This document shows, in pieces, positions 32,441-42,528 of a DNA stretch of 64,000 nucleotides. The notes beneath the pieces are model-generated. The model did no database searches, was not told the origin of the DNA, and saw only the letters and a list, made by a program, of their open reading frames with translations. This DNA comes from JAAYBG01 sp964411675 (GTDB lineage: Bacteria; Bacillota_I; Bacilli_A; ML615J-28; CAG-698). Position 1 is the stretch's first letter. Every line of letters starts with the position of its first letter. Position numbers and translations under genes: made by a program. The stretch is taken from positions 1 to 64,000 of the forward strand of contig CAYPLR010000003.1 of assembly GCA_964411675.1 (NCBI GenBank). Reading direction: 5' to 3'.

Positions 32441-34264
32441 ATGAAATTATTATTGAATTTAATGTTGGTTTTATCATCGTTTTATGGTAATTATGAGGTG
32501 TTTACTACGACAGATGAAGAAGATGTCAGTGAGTTTTTCGATGATGGACAAAAGGTTACTAAAATTGATGAGCAAAAATTTAAACAAGGGATTGAATTTA
32601 CAAAGGATTTATTCTTGTTGAAGCATAATTATGATTATCATATTACTAAAGTAATAGGAGTAGATGAGAATAGTTATTTTTTAATAGGAAGAGTGGATAC
32701 TGGCTATTATCCTTTTCGAACAGAAAATTTATCAGAATTTCCTTATCTCGCTTATTATGAAAATGAAGAATTAGTTTGGGAAGAGGTTTTTACGGATTGG
32801 GGTTATGGTGTAATCAACGATGCTATACTAGATGATAAAAATATCATTATCATTGGACAGTATGAAACAGCTACGGATGTTAATAAAATTGTGATTGCAA
32901 AATTTAGTACGAATGGTGTATTAAAAGATAAAATCTTACTTGGGGGAACTAAAAATAGTGAAGGTCATCATATTTTTGCTTATAAAGATTGTTATTATTT
33001 TACAGGGATCACTTTTTCCAATGATGGCGATTTTATTACGAATGAAAGAAGCAACCAAAACATTGTAGTAGGTTTTGTAAATAAGAAAAATTTCCAAATA
33101 AAAGAAACAAGACTATTGGGTAATGATGGCAACAATCGTTTATTTGGAGCACAAATGCACAATGGTAATCTCTATCTCTATATCCAATTTGATGGGGATG
33201 GATATTTTATAAACAGCAATGATGAAACAAATTTTAGAGCGCTTGTTTGCTATGATAACCGATTAGAATATCAAAACCATACTCCATTAGAGAATAAATA
33301 TTTATTTAAAAAATCAAAACTTATCGTAACACAAAATAAGTTAGCAATTATTAGCAATGATTATTGGGATGACGGATTAACTTTTTCTTATTATGACTTA
33401 GAACTTAATTTTATCAATGAAATGAAATTAAGACTTAGTTACAACGAAGGGAAATTTTATGATTATACGATTGAAATAGGGGATTATATTAGTATTTGTT
33501 GCAATATGAAACAAGGAGATACATATCATTATAAGTTGATGATTCTTACCAATGATTGGCAAATCATTCACCAAACAACAAAACCAAGTATGGCTTCAGA
33601 TATTCCTATTTCTGTATATTTGATTAATCATATTATTTATTGTGGAAGCATAATAGAAAACAATGGGTATCAACAACCCCATTTAGAAAGTCATTTACAT
33701 ATTAAAATCAGCGACTCTGCGGTTATGTTCAATGGAATATATTTATCAAGTAAAGCATTAACAACTCCTTCCAACCAGGATATGTTTGGAAAAGTAACTT
33801 CTTTGTATGCTTTTTATTCGGGTAATTATATATTTGTTTTACCTTATACCATAGAAATTCCAGTAAGAATTAATATAAGCAATAAAGAGATTTATGATTG
33901 TGGGTTAACGCTTGCTTTTAATGGCGTTGGATATTTAAATAATGAGAAAATAGATTCTGGATATATATGTTCTCAAGAAGGAACCTATATCCTTGAATTA
34001 CAGGGAAACGATCAGACCCTATATTATACTTTTACTGTGAAGAAAAAGTCTCTAGATCAAATAGATATTATAACAAAGCAAAGTGTTAATATGGAGAGAA
34101 AACAGGAAGTGGAAAACCCAATAGAAACAGATAAAATAACAATTCATTATAAAGAACAAACTCCAGAAAATAACACTTACTATATTTATATTTTATTATC
34201 ACTAGCAGTAATTGGGATAATCATTGGATTAATCATCCCTCAAAGGAGGAAGAAACATGAGTAA
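32441..34264 (+). CDS. Membrane-anchored surface protein with propeller-like repeats (paralogue A)
   Basis: A 607-residue exported protein. A short N-terminal signal segment (MKLLLNLMLVLSSFYG) is followed by a long beta-rich region with recurring aromatic, Asp-Gly and IIIGQY/FTGITFSNDGDF-type strands, suggesting a beta-propeller. An Ig-like module (about residues 480-540) precedes a membrane helix (YIYILLSLAVIGIIIGLIIP) and a basic cytosolic end. The family is not recognised. It overlaps the next gene by 8 bases, and the two proteins share the layout and the C-terminal module. Confidence 0.7.
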   Translation: MKLLLNLMLVLSSFYGNYEVFTTTDEEDVSEFFDDGQKVTKIDEQKFKQGIEFTKDLFLLKHNYDYHITKVIGVDENSYFLIGRVDTGYYPFRTENLSEFPYLAYYENEELVWEEVFTDWGYGVINDAILDDKNIIIIGQYETATDVNKIVIAKFSTNGVLKDKILLGGTKNSEGHHIFAYKDCYYFTGITFSNDGDFITNERSNQNIVVGFVNKKNFQIKETRLLGNDGNNRLFGAQMHNGNLYLYIQFDGDGYFINSNDETNFRALVCYDNRLEYQNHTPLENKYLFKKSKLIVTQNKLAIISNDYWDDGLTFSYYDLELNFINEMKLRLSYNEGKFYDYTIEIGDYISICCNMKQGDTYHYKLMILTNDWQIIHQTTKPSMASDIPISVYLINHIIYCGSIIENNGYQQPHLESHLHIKISDSAVMFNGIYLSSKALTTPSNQDMFGKVTSLYAFYSGNYIFVLPYTIEIPVRINISNKEIYDCGLTLAFNGVGYLNNEKIDSGYICSQEGTYILELQGNDQTLYYTFTVKKKSLDQIDIITKQSVNMERKQEVENPIETDKITIHYKEQTPENNTYYIYILLSLAVIGIIIGLIIPQRRKKHE

Positions 34265-36404
34265 AATAGGGGTATTTTTTATAAGTCTCATATTTTCTTA
34301 TGCTTCTAATTGGGGGATCATTAAAGAAGAAATACCAATAGAAATAGAGGTTATTTGGAGTGATGGAATCACAAACTTGATAAAAGAAGGGGAAGAAAAT
34401 TATATTATTACTCATCTAAATGGTTGGGAATATGATTTACAAAGGGTATCTAATCCTAAAGTAGTAAGTCATAAAGATACAATTGGTGTTGTATACTGGC
34501 AAGAAAGAGAATTCTATTTTTTAGAACTAAACAATCAAGGAACTGTTATTCATCAGGAGCTAATTACTCGAGATGCATTGGTAGAGATTAACGATTTTTT
34601 TATCCAAGAAGGGAATTTTTATTTAATTGGTTCTATTATGGATTATGATCAGACGGTCATTACCAGCGATAAAGAAAAAGCATTAAGAGATGCATTGGTA
34701 ATCAAGATTACTGCTGATTGTCAGATTTTTGTTCATGCGATAGGAGGTTTAAAAGAGGACAAAGGATTGGGATTGATGATTGATGGAGATAGAGCTTTTT
34801 TATTTTTCCATAAAGATCCCTTAACAGGAGGGGATTTTTGCTATAGTGGGATTGGTAAACATGTGTTAGCAATTGCTATTCTAGATGAACAAATGAAACC
34901 GATAAAAGAGATTGCTATAAATGATATTATGAATCTGCAAAGTTATTGTTTATATGATAATATGCTTTGTTTTGTTGCTGATAACCAGCTTTATTATTTT
35001 GACAATCAATTAGAAAGCAGTTATAAAGTAAATCTCAATGGTACATTTGATTATACACAAATGGGAAAAAATGGTTCTCTTTTGTTAGTTAATTCCACAA
35101 AACTATGTTTATTTAATCTAGTAAAGAATGAATTGATAGGAGAAATCTTGAATGTTGATTATAAAGAAGGAAAATACTCCTTTACCGATAGGGGGATTTT
35201 TTATCGTGACGCTCATCAAACTTGCATTTTGGATTTTTATTGGAATGAAGATCAATTAACCACTCTTTATGGAATTGTTGATGTGAATGAAGAAACATAT
35301 ACTCCTACCTATGATCCACAAATCTATGGAAAATATCAAAAAACAAAGAGATGCTTGAGTAAGGGAGATATTGAGTTTTCTCTTGTACAAGAAATTGAGG
35401 TTCCTTTAGAAGTCAACGTTATCAATGGCGGAATTTATCCCCTAAATTACAAACTATTGTTTAAAGGAAAAGCGTATCTTGATGGAAATGAAATATTGAA
35501 TAATTATGCTTTACAAGAAGAAAAAGAAGTGAAATTAGATTTGATTGGTGCAAATGGACAAGTGACAACCTTTCAGTTTTTTGTTTCTCATAAACAAATC
35601 ATGTTTACAGAAGATATCCATGAGATTGCTGACTTTGAAGTAAATAGAGGTGAGACCTATAAACTCACTTATGAAATAAAAGGAATTGAAGAAATAGAAA
35701 AGATTGTGATTAACGGCGAGGAAACAACGGATTTTGTTTATTATTCCTCAACGAATAAGTTAGTAATAAATCTTGTTGCTCCTTTAGAATATGGGAAGCA
35801 TCAAATAAAAATAGATAAAATTATCTATTATAGTCAAAATCAAAGAAATACGTTCAATCCTGGATTATCTTATACCATGCAGGTTATTAAAAAAGCACCT
35901 TTGATTGAATTAACCAATGCAAAAGCATCAATTGCTGTTTCTTGTTTAGATAATGATAGAACGATTCGCTATTTTGAAATTATACTTACCAATCATGATA
36001 AAGAAGAAACCATTTCCTACCCAATCACAGATAGTGATATAATAGTTCCTTGGCTAGTTCTAGATCAAGAATACCAAGCAACCATCAATCTTGTTTATGA
36101 TATTGGAAGTTATTATTATCAGCGTCAAAAAATACTCGATTTTTCTTTTGTAGCTAGAGAACAAGATATGCCCATTGGTCAAATTATGATTACCCGTTTT
36201 AATGATAGCCTTGAAAAATGTTTGATTGCTTTTACTGATCGCTTTTATAAAACATCGCTTGTCTCTAGTCGAATGGGTGATAAAATAGTATTTCAAAAAG
36301 TGGAAAGTAAAAGCAATTATTTTTTGTTGTGGGGAATTGGTGTTGTCTTAATCAGTGTAGGATGTAGTTATGGCTTTAAGAAAAGGAAACAAACCAAAAA
36401 ATAA
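34257..36404 (+). CDS. Membrane-anchored surface protein with propeller-like repeats (paralogue B)
   Basis: A 715-residue exported protein with an N-terminal signal segment (MSKIGVFFISLIFSYASNWG), a beta-rich propeller-like region (FLIGS, SDKEKALRDALVIKI, SFTDRGIFY strands) and an Ig-like module similar to that of the preceding protein (PLEVNVINGGIYPLNYKLLF against PVRINISNKEIYDCGLTLAF). A further beta domain follows, then a C-terminal membrane helix with KKRKQTKK. Probably co-translated with paralogue A and acting with it at the cell surface. No catalytic motif is seen. Confidence 0.7.
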   Translation: MSKIGVFFISLIFSYASNWGIIKEEIPIEIEVIWSDGITNLIKEGEENYIITHLNGWEYDLQRVSNPKVVSHKDTIGVVYWQEREFYFLELNNQGTVIHQELITRDALVEINDFFIQEGNFYLIGSIMDYDQTVITSDKEKALRDALVIKITADCQIFVHAIGGLKEDKGLGLMIDGDRAFLFFHKDPLTGGDFCYSGIGKHVLAIAILDEQMKPIKEIAINDIMNLQSYCLYDNMLCFVADNQLYYFDNQLESSYKVNLNGTFDYTQMGKNGSLLLVNSTKLCLFNLVKNELIGEILNVDYKEGKYSFTDRGIFYRDAHQTCILDFYWNEDQLTTLYGIVDVNEETYTPTYDPQIYGKYQKTKRCLSKGDIEFSLVQEIEVPLEVNVINGGIYPLNYKLLFKGKAYLDGNEILNNYALQEEKEVKLDLIGANGQVTTFQFFVSHKQIMFTEDIHEIADFEVNRGETYKLTYEIKGIEEIEKIVINGEETTDFVYYSSTNKLVINLVAPLEYGKHQIKIDKIIYYSQNQRNTFNPGLSYTMQVIKKAPLIELTNAKASIAVSCLDNDRTIRYFEIILTNHDKEETISYPITDSDIIVPWLVLDQEYQATINLVYDIGSYYYQRQKILDFSFVAREQDMPIGQIMITRFNDSLEKCLIAFTDRFYKTSLVSSRMGDKIVFQKVESKSNYFLLWGIGVVLISVGCSYGFKKRKQTKK

Positions 36405-36431
36405 TTTTGTAATGGAAAAAAATAGATAATA

Positions 36432-36440
36432 TGTTATACT
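36432..36440 (+). promoter_or_regulatory. Extended -10 promoter of dnaE
   Basis: TGtTATACT about 50 bp before the dnaE start; -35 weak. Confidence 0.5.
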
Positions 36441-36488
36441 ATAGTTAGTTAGTTTGGTTTCATACAAGATGGTTTTTGGGGTGATTCT

Positions 36489-39400
36489 ATGTTTATACAA
36501 GAGACAACAATAAAATATGTGAATCTATATACTGAAACAGAATATTCTTTATTGTCGTCACCTAATCGATTACAATCTTTGATTGAAAAAGCAAAAGAAT
36601 ATGGATATCCAGCATTAGCCATTACCGATCTTGATAACATGTATGGAGCTTTAAAGTTCTATATGTTGTGTCAAGAAAATGGGATTAAACCAATTATTGG
36701 TATCAATATAACAGTTGTTTCTAACAAAAACTTCTACAATTCTCTCCTATTATACGCAAAAGATAATCAAGGGTATCAATCTCTATTAAAGATAGCCACA
36801 ATGGCTAAAAAAAATAAAGAAGGGATTGATTTAGAAACGATTAGTCATTATGCTGATCATTGTTTGGTGATTATTCCAAGCGATGAAAATGAAATTGTTA
36901 AGCTATATCGTGAAGGTAGTCTTGAAGAAGCAAAAGAGATCATTCATCAATATCAAAAATCATTTCCTGACCTTTATTTAGGAATTGATTTACAAACCAT
37001 TGATATGAAGAATATGGCAGAGGATTTAATTAATTATGCTTCTTCAATAAAACTTCAAACTGTGGCAATCAATAAGGCAAGTTATCTTGATAACGATGAC
37101 TTTGAAGCCTACAAGATGTTGAAGTGCATAGGACTATCACTAAATGATTATCCATACACAGAAAAAGAAATGAACCAGAGTTTTATTTCTCCACTAAAAG
37201 CAGTAGATTTATTTCGTAAATACCCAGAGTTAATCATAGAAACAATTCGTATCGCGAATAAATGTAATGTTGTTCTTGAATTTGGAAATTATAAAATGCC
37301 TGTATATTCGGGTGAAATTGAGAATACGGGTCATTTTTTACAAGAGTTAGCGATGATTGGTCTTAATAAAAGACTGAAAGGTAAAAACCTTGAATATGAA
37401 AAATATCGCCAACGCTTGTTATATGAACTAGATGTTATTATAAAAATGGGATTTAGTGATTATTTTATTATTGTTTATGATTTTGTTAAGTACGCGAAAA
37501 AGGCTGGAATTCTTGTTGGACCTGGAAGAGGATCAGCGCCGAGTTCTTTGGTTGCCTATTCACTAGGAATTACCGATATAGATCCGTTAGAGTATGATTT
37601 ACTTTTTGAGCGTTTTTTAAATCCTGAGCGTATCTCAATGCCTGATATCGATATGGATTTTCCAGATAATCGTCGAGATGAAGTAATCGCTTATGTGGGT
37701 AGAAAATATGGAAGTGAAAAAGTAGCTCATATTTCAACATTTGGTACATTTGGAGTACGACTAGCCATAAGAGATATTGCACGAGTTATGAATATGAGTG
37801 ATTTATATCTCAATGAGATTTTAAAATACACAGGAAATCGTTTTGACAGTATGGCAGAAATCGTGAAGGATAATCCTCTATTTCAGAAAATGATTCGAGA
37901 AAATGAAAAGGTACAATATCTCATTTCTTTGGTGTATAAGCTCGAAGGATTGCCCCGTCATATATCAACACATGCAGCGGGAATCATTATGGCAGATACT
38001 GAGTTGGTTCGCTACACTCCTTTACAAGAGGGGATTAATGGACTCTCACAAACACAGTATGAAGCAACCGATTTAGAAAAAATTGGCTTAGTAAAGATAG
38101 ATTTTCTAGGAATTAGAAACCTCACTATCATTGATGAGGTGATAGCTAGAACTGGAGATGAAATAAAGGTAAATGCAATTCCACTCAATGATAAAGAAAC
38201 CTATCAAATGATTGCTAGTGGAGATACAGATGGATTATTTCAACTAGAATCCGGGGGAATGCGCAAGACATTAATGATGTTAGAAACCAGTGAATTTAAC
38301 GATATCGTTAACGCCATTGCTTTGTTTAGACCAGGGCCAAAAGATATGATTCCTTCTTTTGTAAAGCGTAAGTTTGGTCAAGAGAAGATTGAGTATCTTC
38401 ATCCAGATCTAAAAGATATCCTAAAATCGACCTATGGTATTATCGTTTATCAAGAGCAAGTCATTCAGATTGCACAAAAATTTGCTGGTTATACAGCAGG
38501 TCAAGCTGATATTTTACGACGAGCCATCACGAAAAAAACAGCAGGAGTTTTGGTAGCTGAACGGGAAAGATTTGTTGAAAAAGCAACAAAACAAGGGCAT
38601 TCTGTAGCAATTAGTAATGAAGTTTATGATTACATTGTTAAGTTTGCTAATTATGGTTTTAATAAATCCCATTCTGTTGCCTATGCTTTAGTTGCTTATC
38701 AAATGGGTTACTTGAAATGCCACTATTATAAACACTTTATGGCAGTTTTAATGAGTAATACAATAGGAAGTATTCACTTGATAAAGTCTTATATTAAGAA
38801 CTGTAATAGACGAAATATCAAAGTTTTTTTACCTTCCATCAATTATAGTAGAGCTGATTTTGTAGCTACTGAAGAAGGAATTTACTATTCTTTCTTAGGA
38901 ATTATGAATCTTGGGGCTTTAACACTGACTTCTTTGCTTGAAGAAAGGGAGAAAAATGGCTTTTATCATAATTATGATGAGTTTGTTAGTCGTACAAAAG
39001 ATATTTTAAACAAACGAATCGTAGAAAGTATGATTTATGCTGGTGCTCTTGATTGTTTTCAAATTCCTCGAAAACAGATGGTGCTAGAATATGACACTAG
39101 TTTAGAATTAGCGAATTATGGAGCAATTCTAAAAGATAAATTATCAGAGCATATCTTTAAAGAAGAAGAATACAGTTTTGAAGAAATCTCTCGTTTAGAA
39201 AGAGAATATTTGGGATTTAATTTAAAATATGATATTTTCATGAAATATCCAAATGTGAAAGAAAAATATAAAACAGTTTCTATTTCTGATTTAACTGTAG
39301 GGCAAAAACAAAAGATACTATTTGTAATTGAACGAATTAAAGTGATTAAAACAAAGAAAAACGAAGAGATGGCGTTTTTGGAAATCAATGATGATGCGAA

Positions 39401-39548
39401 TACCATTGATGCTGTTATTTTCCCAAAAGTTTACCAAGAGTTTTCAACAAAACTAAGCTATGGTATTATTTATATCGGGGAAGGTAAAGTCGATATTCGT
39501 GATAATAAGAAGCAATTGGTGCTCGAAAATATTTATGTTGTGAAATAA
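36489..39548 (+). CDS. dnaE: DNA polymerase III alpha subunit, DnaE type
   Basis: A 1019-residue C-family DNA polymerase, somewhat shorter than most DnaE proteins (about 1100-1160). It starts with a PHP domain whose first motif reads NLYTETEYSLL instead of the usual HxHxxYS, so metal-dependent proofreading by PHP is unlikely. The palm carries the catalytic PDIDMDFPD motif and the third Asp in KIDFLGIRNL. The finger motifs (GPGRGSAPSSLVAYSLGITD, about residue 343) are intact. A C-terminal OB-fold region is present. Gram-positive bacteria usually have PolC as well; it is not in the window. Confidence 0.93.
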   Translation: MFIQETTIKYVNLYTETEYSLLSSPNRLQSLIEKAKEYGYPALAITDLDNMYGALKFYMLCQENGIKPIIGINITVVSNKNFYNSLLLYAKDNQGYQSLLKIATMAKKNKEGIDLETISHYADHCLVIIPSDENEIVKLYREGSLEEAKEIIHQYQKSFPDLYLGIDLQTIDMKNMAEDLINYASSIKLQTVAINKASYLDNDDFEAYKMLKCIGLSLNDYPYTEKEMNQSFISPLKAVDLFRKYPELIIETIRIANKCNVVLEFGNYKMPVYSGEIENTGHFLQELAMIGLNKRLKGKNLEYEKYRQRLLYELDVIIKMGFSDYFIIVYDFVKYAKKAGILVGPGRGSAPSSLVAYSLGITDIDPLEYDLLFERFLNPERISMPDIDMDFPDNRRDEVIAYVGRKYGSEKVAHISTFGTFGVRLAIRDIARVMNMSDLYLNEILKYTGNRFDSMAEIVKDNPLFQKMIRENEKVQYLISLVYKLEGLPRHISTHAAGIIMADTELVRYTPLQEGINGLSQTQYEATDLEKIGLVKIDFLGIRNLTIIDEVIARTGDEIKVNAIPLNDKETYQMIASGDTDGLFQLESGGMRKTLMMLETSEFNDIVNAIALFRPGPKDMIPSFVKRKFGQEKIEYLHPDLKDILKSTYGIIVYQEQVIQIAQKFAGYTAGQADILRRAITKKTAGVLVAERERFVEKATKQGHSVAISNEVYDYIVKFANYGFNKSHSVAYALVAYQMGYLKCHYYKHFMAVLMSNTIGSIHLIKSYIKNCNRRNIKVFLPSINYSRADFVATEEGIYYSFLGIMNLGALTLTSLLEEREKNGFYHNYDEFVSRTKDILNKRIVESMIYAGALDCFQIPRKQMVLEYDTSLELANYGAILKDKLSEHIFKEEEYSFEEISRLEREYLGFNLKYDIFMKYPNVKEKYKTVSISDLTVGQKQKILFVIERIKVIKTKKNEEMAFLEINDDANTIDAVIFPKVYQEFSTKLSYGIIYIGEGKVDIRDNKKQLVLENIYVVK

Positions 39549-39556
39549 AAAAAATA

Positions 39557-39565
39557 TGATATAAT
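39557..39565 (+). promoter_or_regulatory. Extended -10 promoter of pfkA
   Basis: TGaTATAAT, 46 bp before the pfkA start. Confidence 0.6.
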
Positions 39566-39611
39566 AATAAATTATTGAATTAAAAGATAGATGAAGAGTA
39601 TAGAGGTATAT

Positions 39612-40568
39612 ATGATTAAAAAAATAGGTGTTTTAACATCAGGTGGCGATGCTCCTGGCATGAATGCAGCGATTAGAGCTGTTGTGCGTACGGCAATTCA
39701 AAAAGGAATTGAAGTTTATGGAATCCATGATGGGTTTTTAGGAATGTATGAAGGACGAATTGAGAGACTATATCGTAAGTCCGTTTCTGAAAGACTAGGA
39801 TTGGGAGGAACATTTTTAGGAACAGCACGCTTAAAAGATTTCACTAAGCCAGAAGTTCGTCAAATTGCCATTGACAATTTAGCTATTTATGGAATTGATG
39901 CTGTGGTTGCTATCGGTGGGGATGGTACTTATCGAGGAGCCTTAGCACTTTCAGAAATGGGTATTCACACAGTAGGTGTTCCAGGAACCATTGACAATGA
40001 TATCAGCGGTACTGATTTTACAATAGGCTTTGACACCGCTTTAAATACGGTTGTTGAAGCAGTCGATAAACTTCGAGATACATCGAGTAGCCATCGACGC
40101 TGTAGTATCATTGAAGTAATGGGAAGAAACTGTGGCGATATTGCTATTTGGACAGCAATTGCAGTAGGTGCAGAATTTGTTGTCAGTAAAGAAACTGGTT
40201 TTGATTTACAAGCAATTCTTGACAATGTAACTCAAGCAGCTAAAGCCAAAAATCATGCTATTATTATAGTAGCGGAAAATATGGTTGATGTAAACTGGTT
40301 GGCTAAGGAAGTTAGTGAGAAAACTCCGTTTGATGCTAGAGCAACTATTTTAGGACATATTCAACGTGGAGGAAGACCTACGGCGAAAGATCGTGTGTTA
40401 GCTTCTGAAATGGGATATAAAGCGGTAGAAGCTTTATTAAACGATGAAACTGGTGTATGTGTTTGTCAGCGTAACAATCAAATTATAACCATCCCAATCA
40501 AAGATGCACTAGGTGATGATACCCCTCCATTTATGGAGAAATACAAAGTATTTAAGGTTTTATGGTAG
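39612..40568 (+). CDS. pfkA: ATP-dependent 6-phosphofructokinase
   Basis: Phosphorylates fructose 6-phosphate, the committed step of glycolysis. The 318-residue protein has the motifs LTSGGDAPGMNAAIRA, GGDGTYRGA (Gly after GGD typical of ATP users), the catalytic PGTIDNDI and ILGHIQRGGRPTAKDR. Normal length for bacterial PfkA. GAGG at 39603-39606 selects ATG 39612; the upstream in-frame ATG has no ribosome site. No pyruvate kinase follows, unlike in Bacillus; metG is next. Confidence 0.95.
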   Translation: MIKKIGVLTSGGDAPGMNAAIRAVVRTAIQKGIEVYGIHDGFLGMYEGRIERLYRKSVSERLGLGGTFLGTARLKDFTKPEVRQIAIDNLAIYGIDAVVAIGGDGTYRGALALSEMGIHTVGVPGTIDNDISGTDFTIGFDTALNTVVEAVDKLRDTSSSHRRCSIIEVMGRNCGDIAIWTAIAVGAEFVVSKETGFDLQAILDNVTQAAKAKNHAIIIVAENMVDVNWLAKEVSEKTPFDARATILGHIQRGGRPTAKDRVLASEMGYKAVEALLNDETGVCVCQRNNQIITIPIKDALGDDTPPFMEKYKVFKVLW

Positions 40569-40579
40569 GAGTAAACAAT

Positions 40580-42517
40580 ATGGAAATCAAGAACAAAAAA
40601 ACATGCTATATAACAACACCCATTTATTATTCAAGTGGAAATGTTCATATCGGTAATTCATATACAACAATTGCGTGTGATGTATTTGCAAGATACCATC
40701 GCTTTATGAAAGATGATACTTTCTATTTAACAGGAATGGATGAACATGGATTAAAAATAGAAGAAGCAGCTAAAAAAGTTGGAAAAAATCCCCAAGATTT
40801 TGTAAATCAAATTGCAAAAGAAACTAAATCATTATGGGAAGAATTAAATATTTCTAATGACGATTTTATTCAGACATCGGAACTTCGTCATACAAAGGTT
40901 GTCCAACAAATTTTTGAACAATTATTACAACAAGGTGATATTTATCTTGGCTATTATGAAGGCGATTATTGTGTATCTTGTGAAGCATTCTTTACTAAAA
41001 CACAAGTAGGAGAAGAATGTATTTGTCCTGATTGTGGAAAGCCAACAAGGAAGATTAAAGAAGAAAGCTATTTCTTAAATCTAAAAAAATATAGTGACCG
41101 ATTATTAAAACATATAACAGATCATCCTGATTTCATTCAACCGGAATCACGTCGTAATGAAGTCGTATCATTCATTGAACAAGGACTAGAAGACTTATGC
41201 GTTAGTAGAACATCTTTTAAATGGGGAATCCCAGTATTGTCAAACCCAAAACATGTGGTTTATGTTTGGATTGATGCTCTTTGCAATTATATTACAGCTT
41301 TGGGATATGGATCAGATAATCCAACCTTGTTTGAAAAATATTGGCTGAAAGGGGATACGGTTGCTCATGTTGTGGGTAAAGATATCCTTCGATTCCATGC
41401 TATTTTTTGGCCAATCATTTTAATGGCACTTAATATTCCAATTAACTTTAAATTATATGTTCATGGTTGGGTTCTAATGAAAGAAGGAAAGATGTCGAAG
41501 TCTGTTGGAAACATTGTTTATCCAAAAGATGTGACATCACGATATGGACTTGATTCACTTCGATATTATTTAGTGAGAGAAATGCCACTGGGAAATGATT
41601 GTTTATTTTCTTATGACCGTTTTGTAGAGCGTTATAATACAGATTTAGCTAATGATTTGGGTAATCTTGTTAGTAGAACCATAGCAATGATTAATAAATA
41701 TTTTAATGGCTATGTACAAAAACCAAAACAGACATTAAATCCTGCAAGCACTGAACTAAGTAAGCTTGCTAGTGAAACGATTGAGAAATATCACGATTAT
41801 TTTGCTAATTTTCGTTTTCAAAGTGGATTGATAGAAGTATGGAATTTAATAAGCCGTGCCAATAAATACATCGATGAAACATCTCCTTGGGTATTAGCAA
41901 AGGATGAAACAAAGAGAGAAGAATTGAATGAAGTAATGTATCATTTGTATGAGAGTCTAAGACTGATTGCAATGATGATATCACCAGTTATTCCAGGAAC
42001 AGCAGAAACTATTTTGTTGCACTTAAATGTTTCACAGGCGAATAGAGCATGTAATCAATTGGTGTTTGGTGTTACTGATAATGAAAAAACACTAGAAAAA
42101 ATAGATGCTTTATTTAAAAGACTAGATGTTCTTGAAGAACAAAAATATCATCAAAGTAAAGCTGCTAAAGTAGAAAACAAGGTAAAAACAAAAGAAGAAA
42201 TAACAATCATGGATTTTGAAAAAGTAGATATTCGTGTTGGGGAAATTCTGGAAGCAAATAAAATGGAAGGGTCTGACAAACTATTAATCTTTAAGATTAA
42301 AATTGAAGACTCGGTTCGCCAAATTATTTCTGGTATTGCTCAGTTTTATCATCCTCAGGAATTGGTTGGAAAAAAAGTGTTAGTAGTTGCTAATTTAAAA
42401 CCAGTTACTATTAGAGGACATCTATCTGAGGGAATGCTTCTAACTGCAAGTAGTTCTAAGGAAAGTTTAGAATTACTACAGGTCATGAAAGAAAATAGTT
42501 TTGCAAAAATAAGCTAG
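40580..42517 (+). CDS. metG: Methionyl-tRNA synthetase
   Basis: Charges tRNA-Met. The 645-residue enzyme has the class I signature YYSSGNVHIGN (HIGH variant), a zinc knuckle (CVSCEAFFT...CICPDCG), the EGKMSKSVGN loop near residue 310 and a C-terminal tRNA-binding EMAP-like domain (DFEKVDIRVGEILEANKM). Complete and of normal length. TAGGAG at 40566-40571 selects ATG 40580. It follows pfkA by 11 bases, so the two are likely co-transcribed. Confidence 0.96.
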   Translation: MEIKNKKTCYITTPIYYSSGNVHIGNSYTTIACDVFARYHRFMKDDTFYLTGMDEHGLKIEEAAKKVGKNPQDFVNQIAKETKSLWEELNISNDDFIQTSELRHTKVVQQIFEQLLQQGDIYLGYYEGDYCVSCEAFFTKTQVGEECICPDCGKPTRKIKEESYFLNLKKYSDRLLKHITDHPDFIQPESRRNEVVSFIEQGLEDLCVSRTSFKWGIPVLSNPKHVVYVWIDALCNYITALGYGSDNPTLFEKYWLKGDTVAHVVGKDILRFHAIFWPIILMALNIPINFKLYVHGWVLMKEGKMSKSVGNIVYPKDVTSRYGLDSLRYYLVREMPLGNDCLFSYDRFVERYNTDLANDLGNLVSRTIAMINKYFNGYVQKPKQTLNPASTELSKLASETIEKYHDYFANFRFQSGLIEVWNLISRANKYIDETSPWVLAKDETKREELNEVMYHLYESLRLIAMMISPVIPGTAETILLHLNVSQANRACNQLVFGVTDNEKTLEKIDALFKRLDVLEEQKYHQSKAAKVENKVKTKEEITIMDFEKVDIRVGEILEANKMEGSDKLLIFKIKIEDSVRQIISGIAQFYHPQELVGKKVLVVANLKPVTIRGHLSEGMLLTASSSKESLELLQVMKENSFAKIS

Positions 42518-42528
42518 AAGGAAGATTT

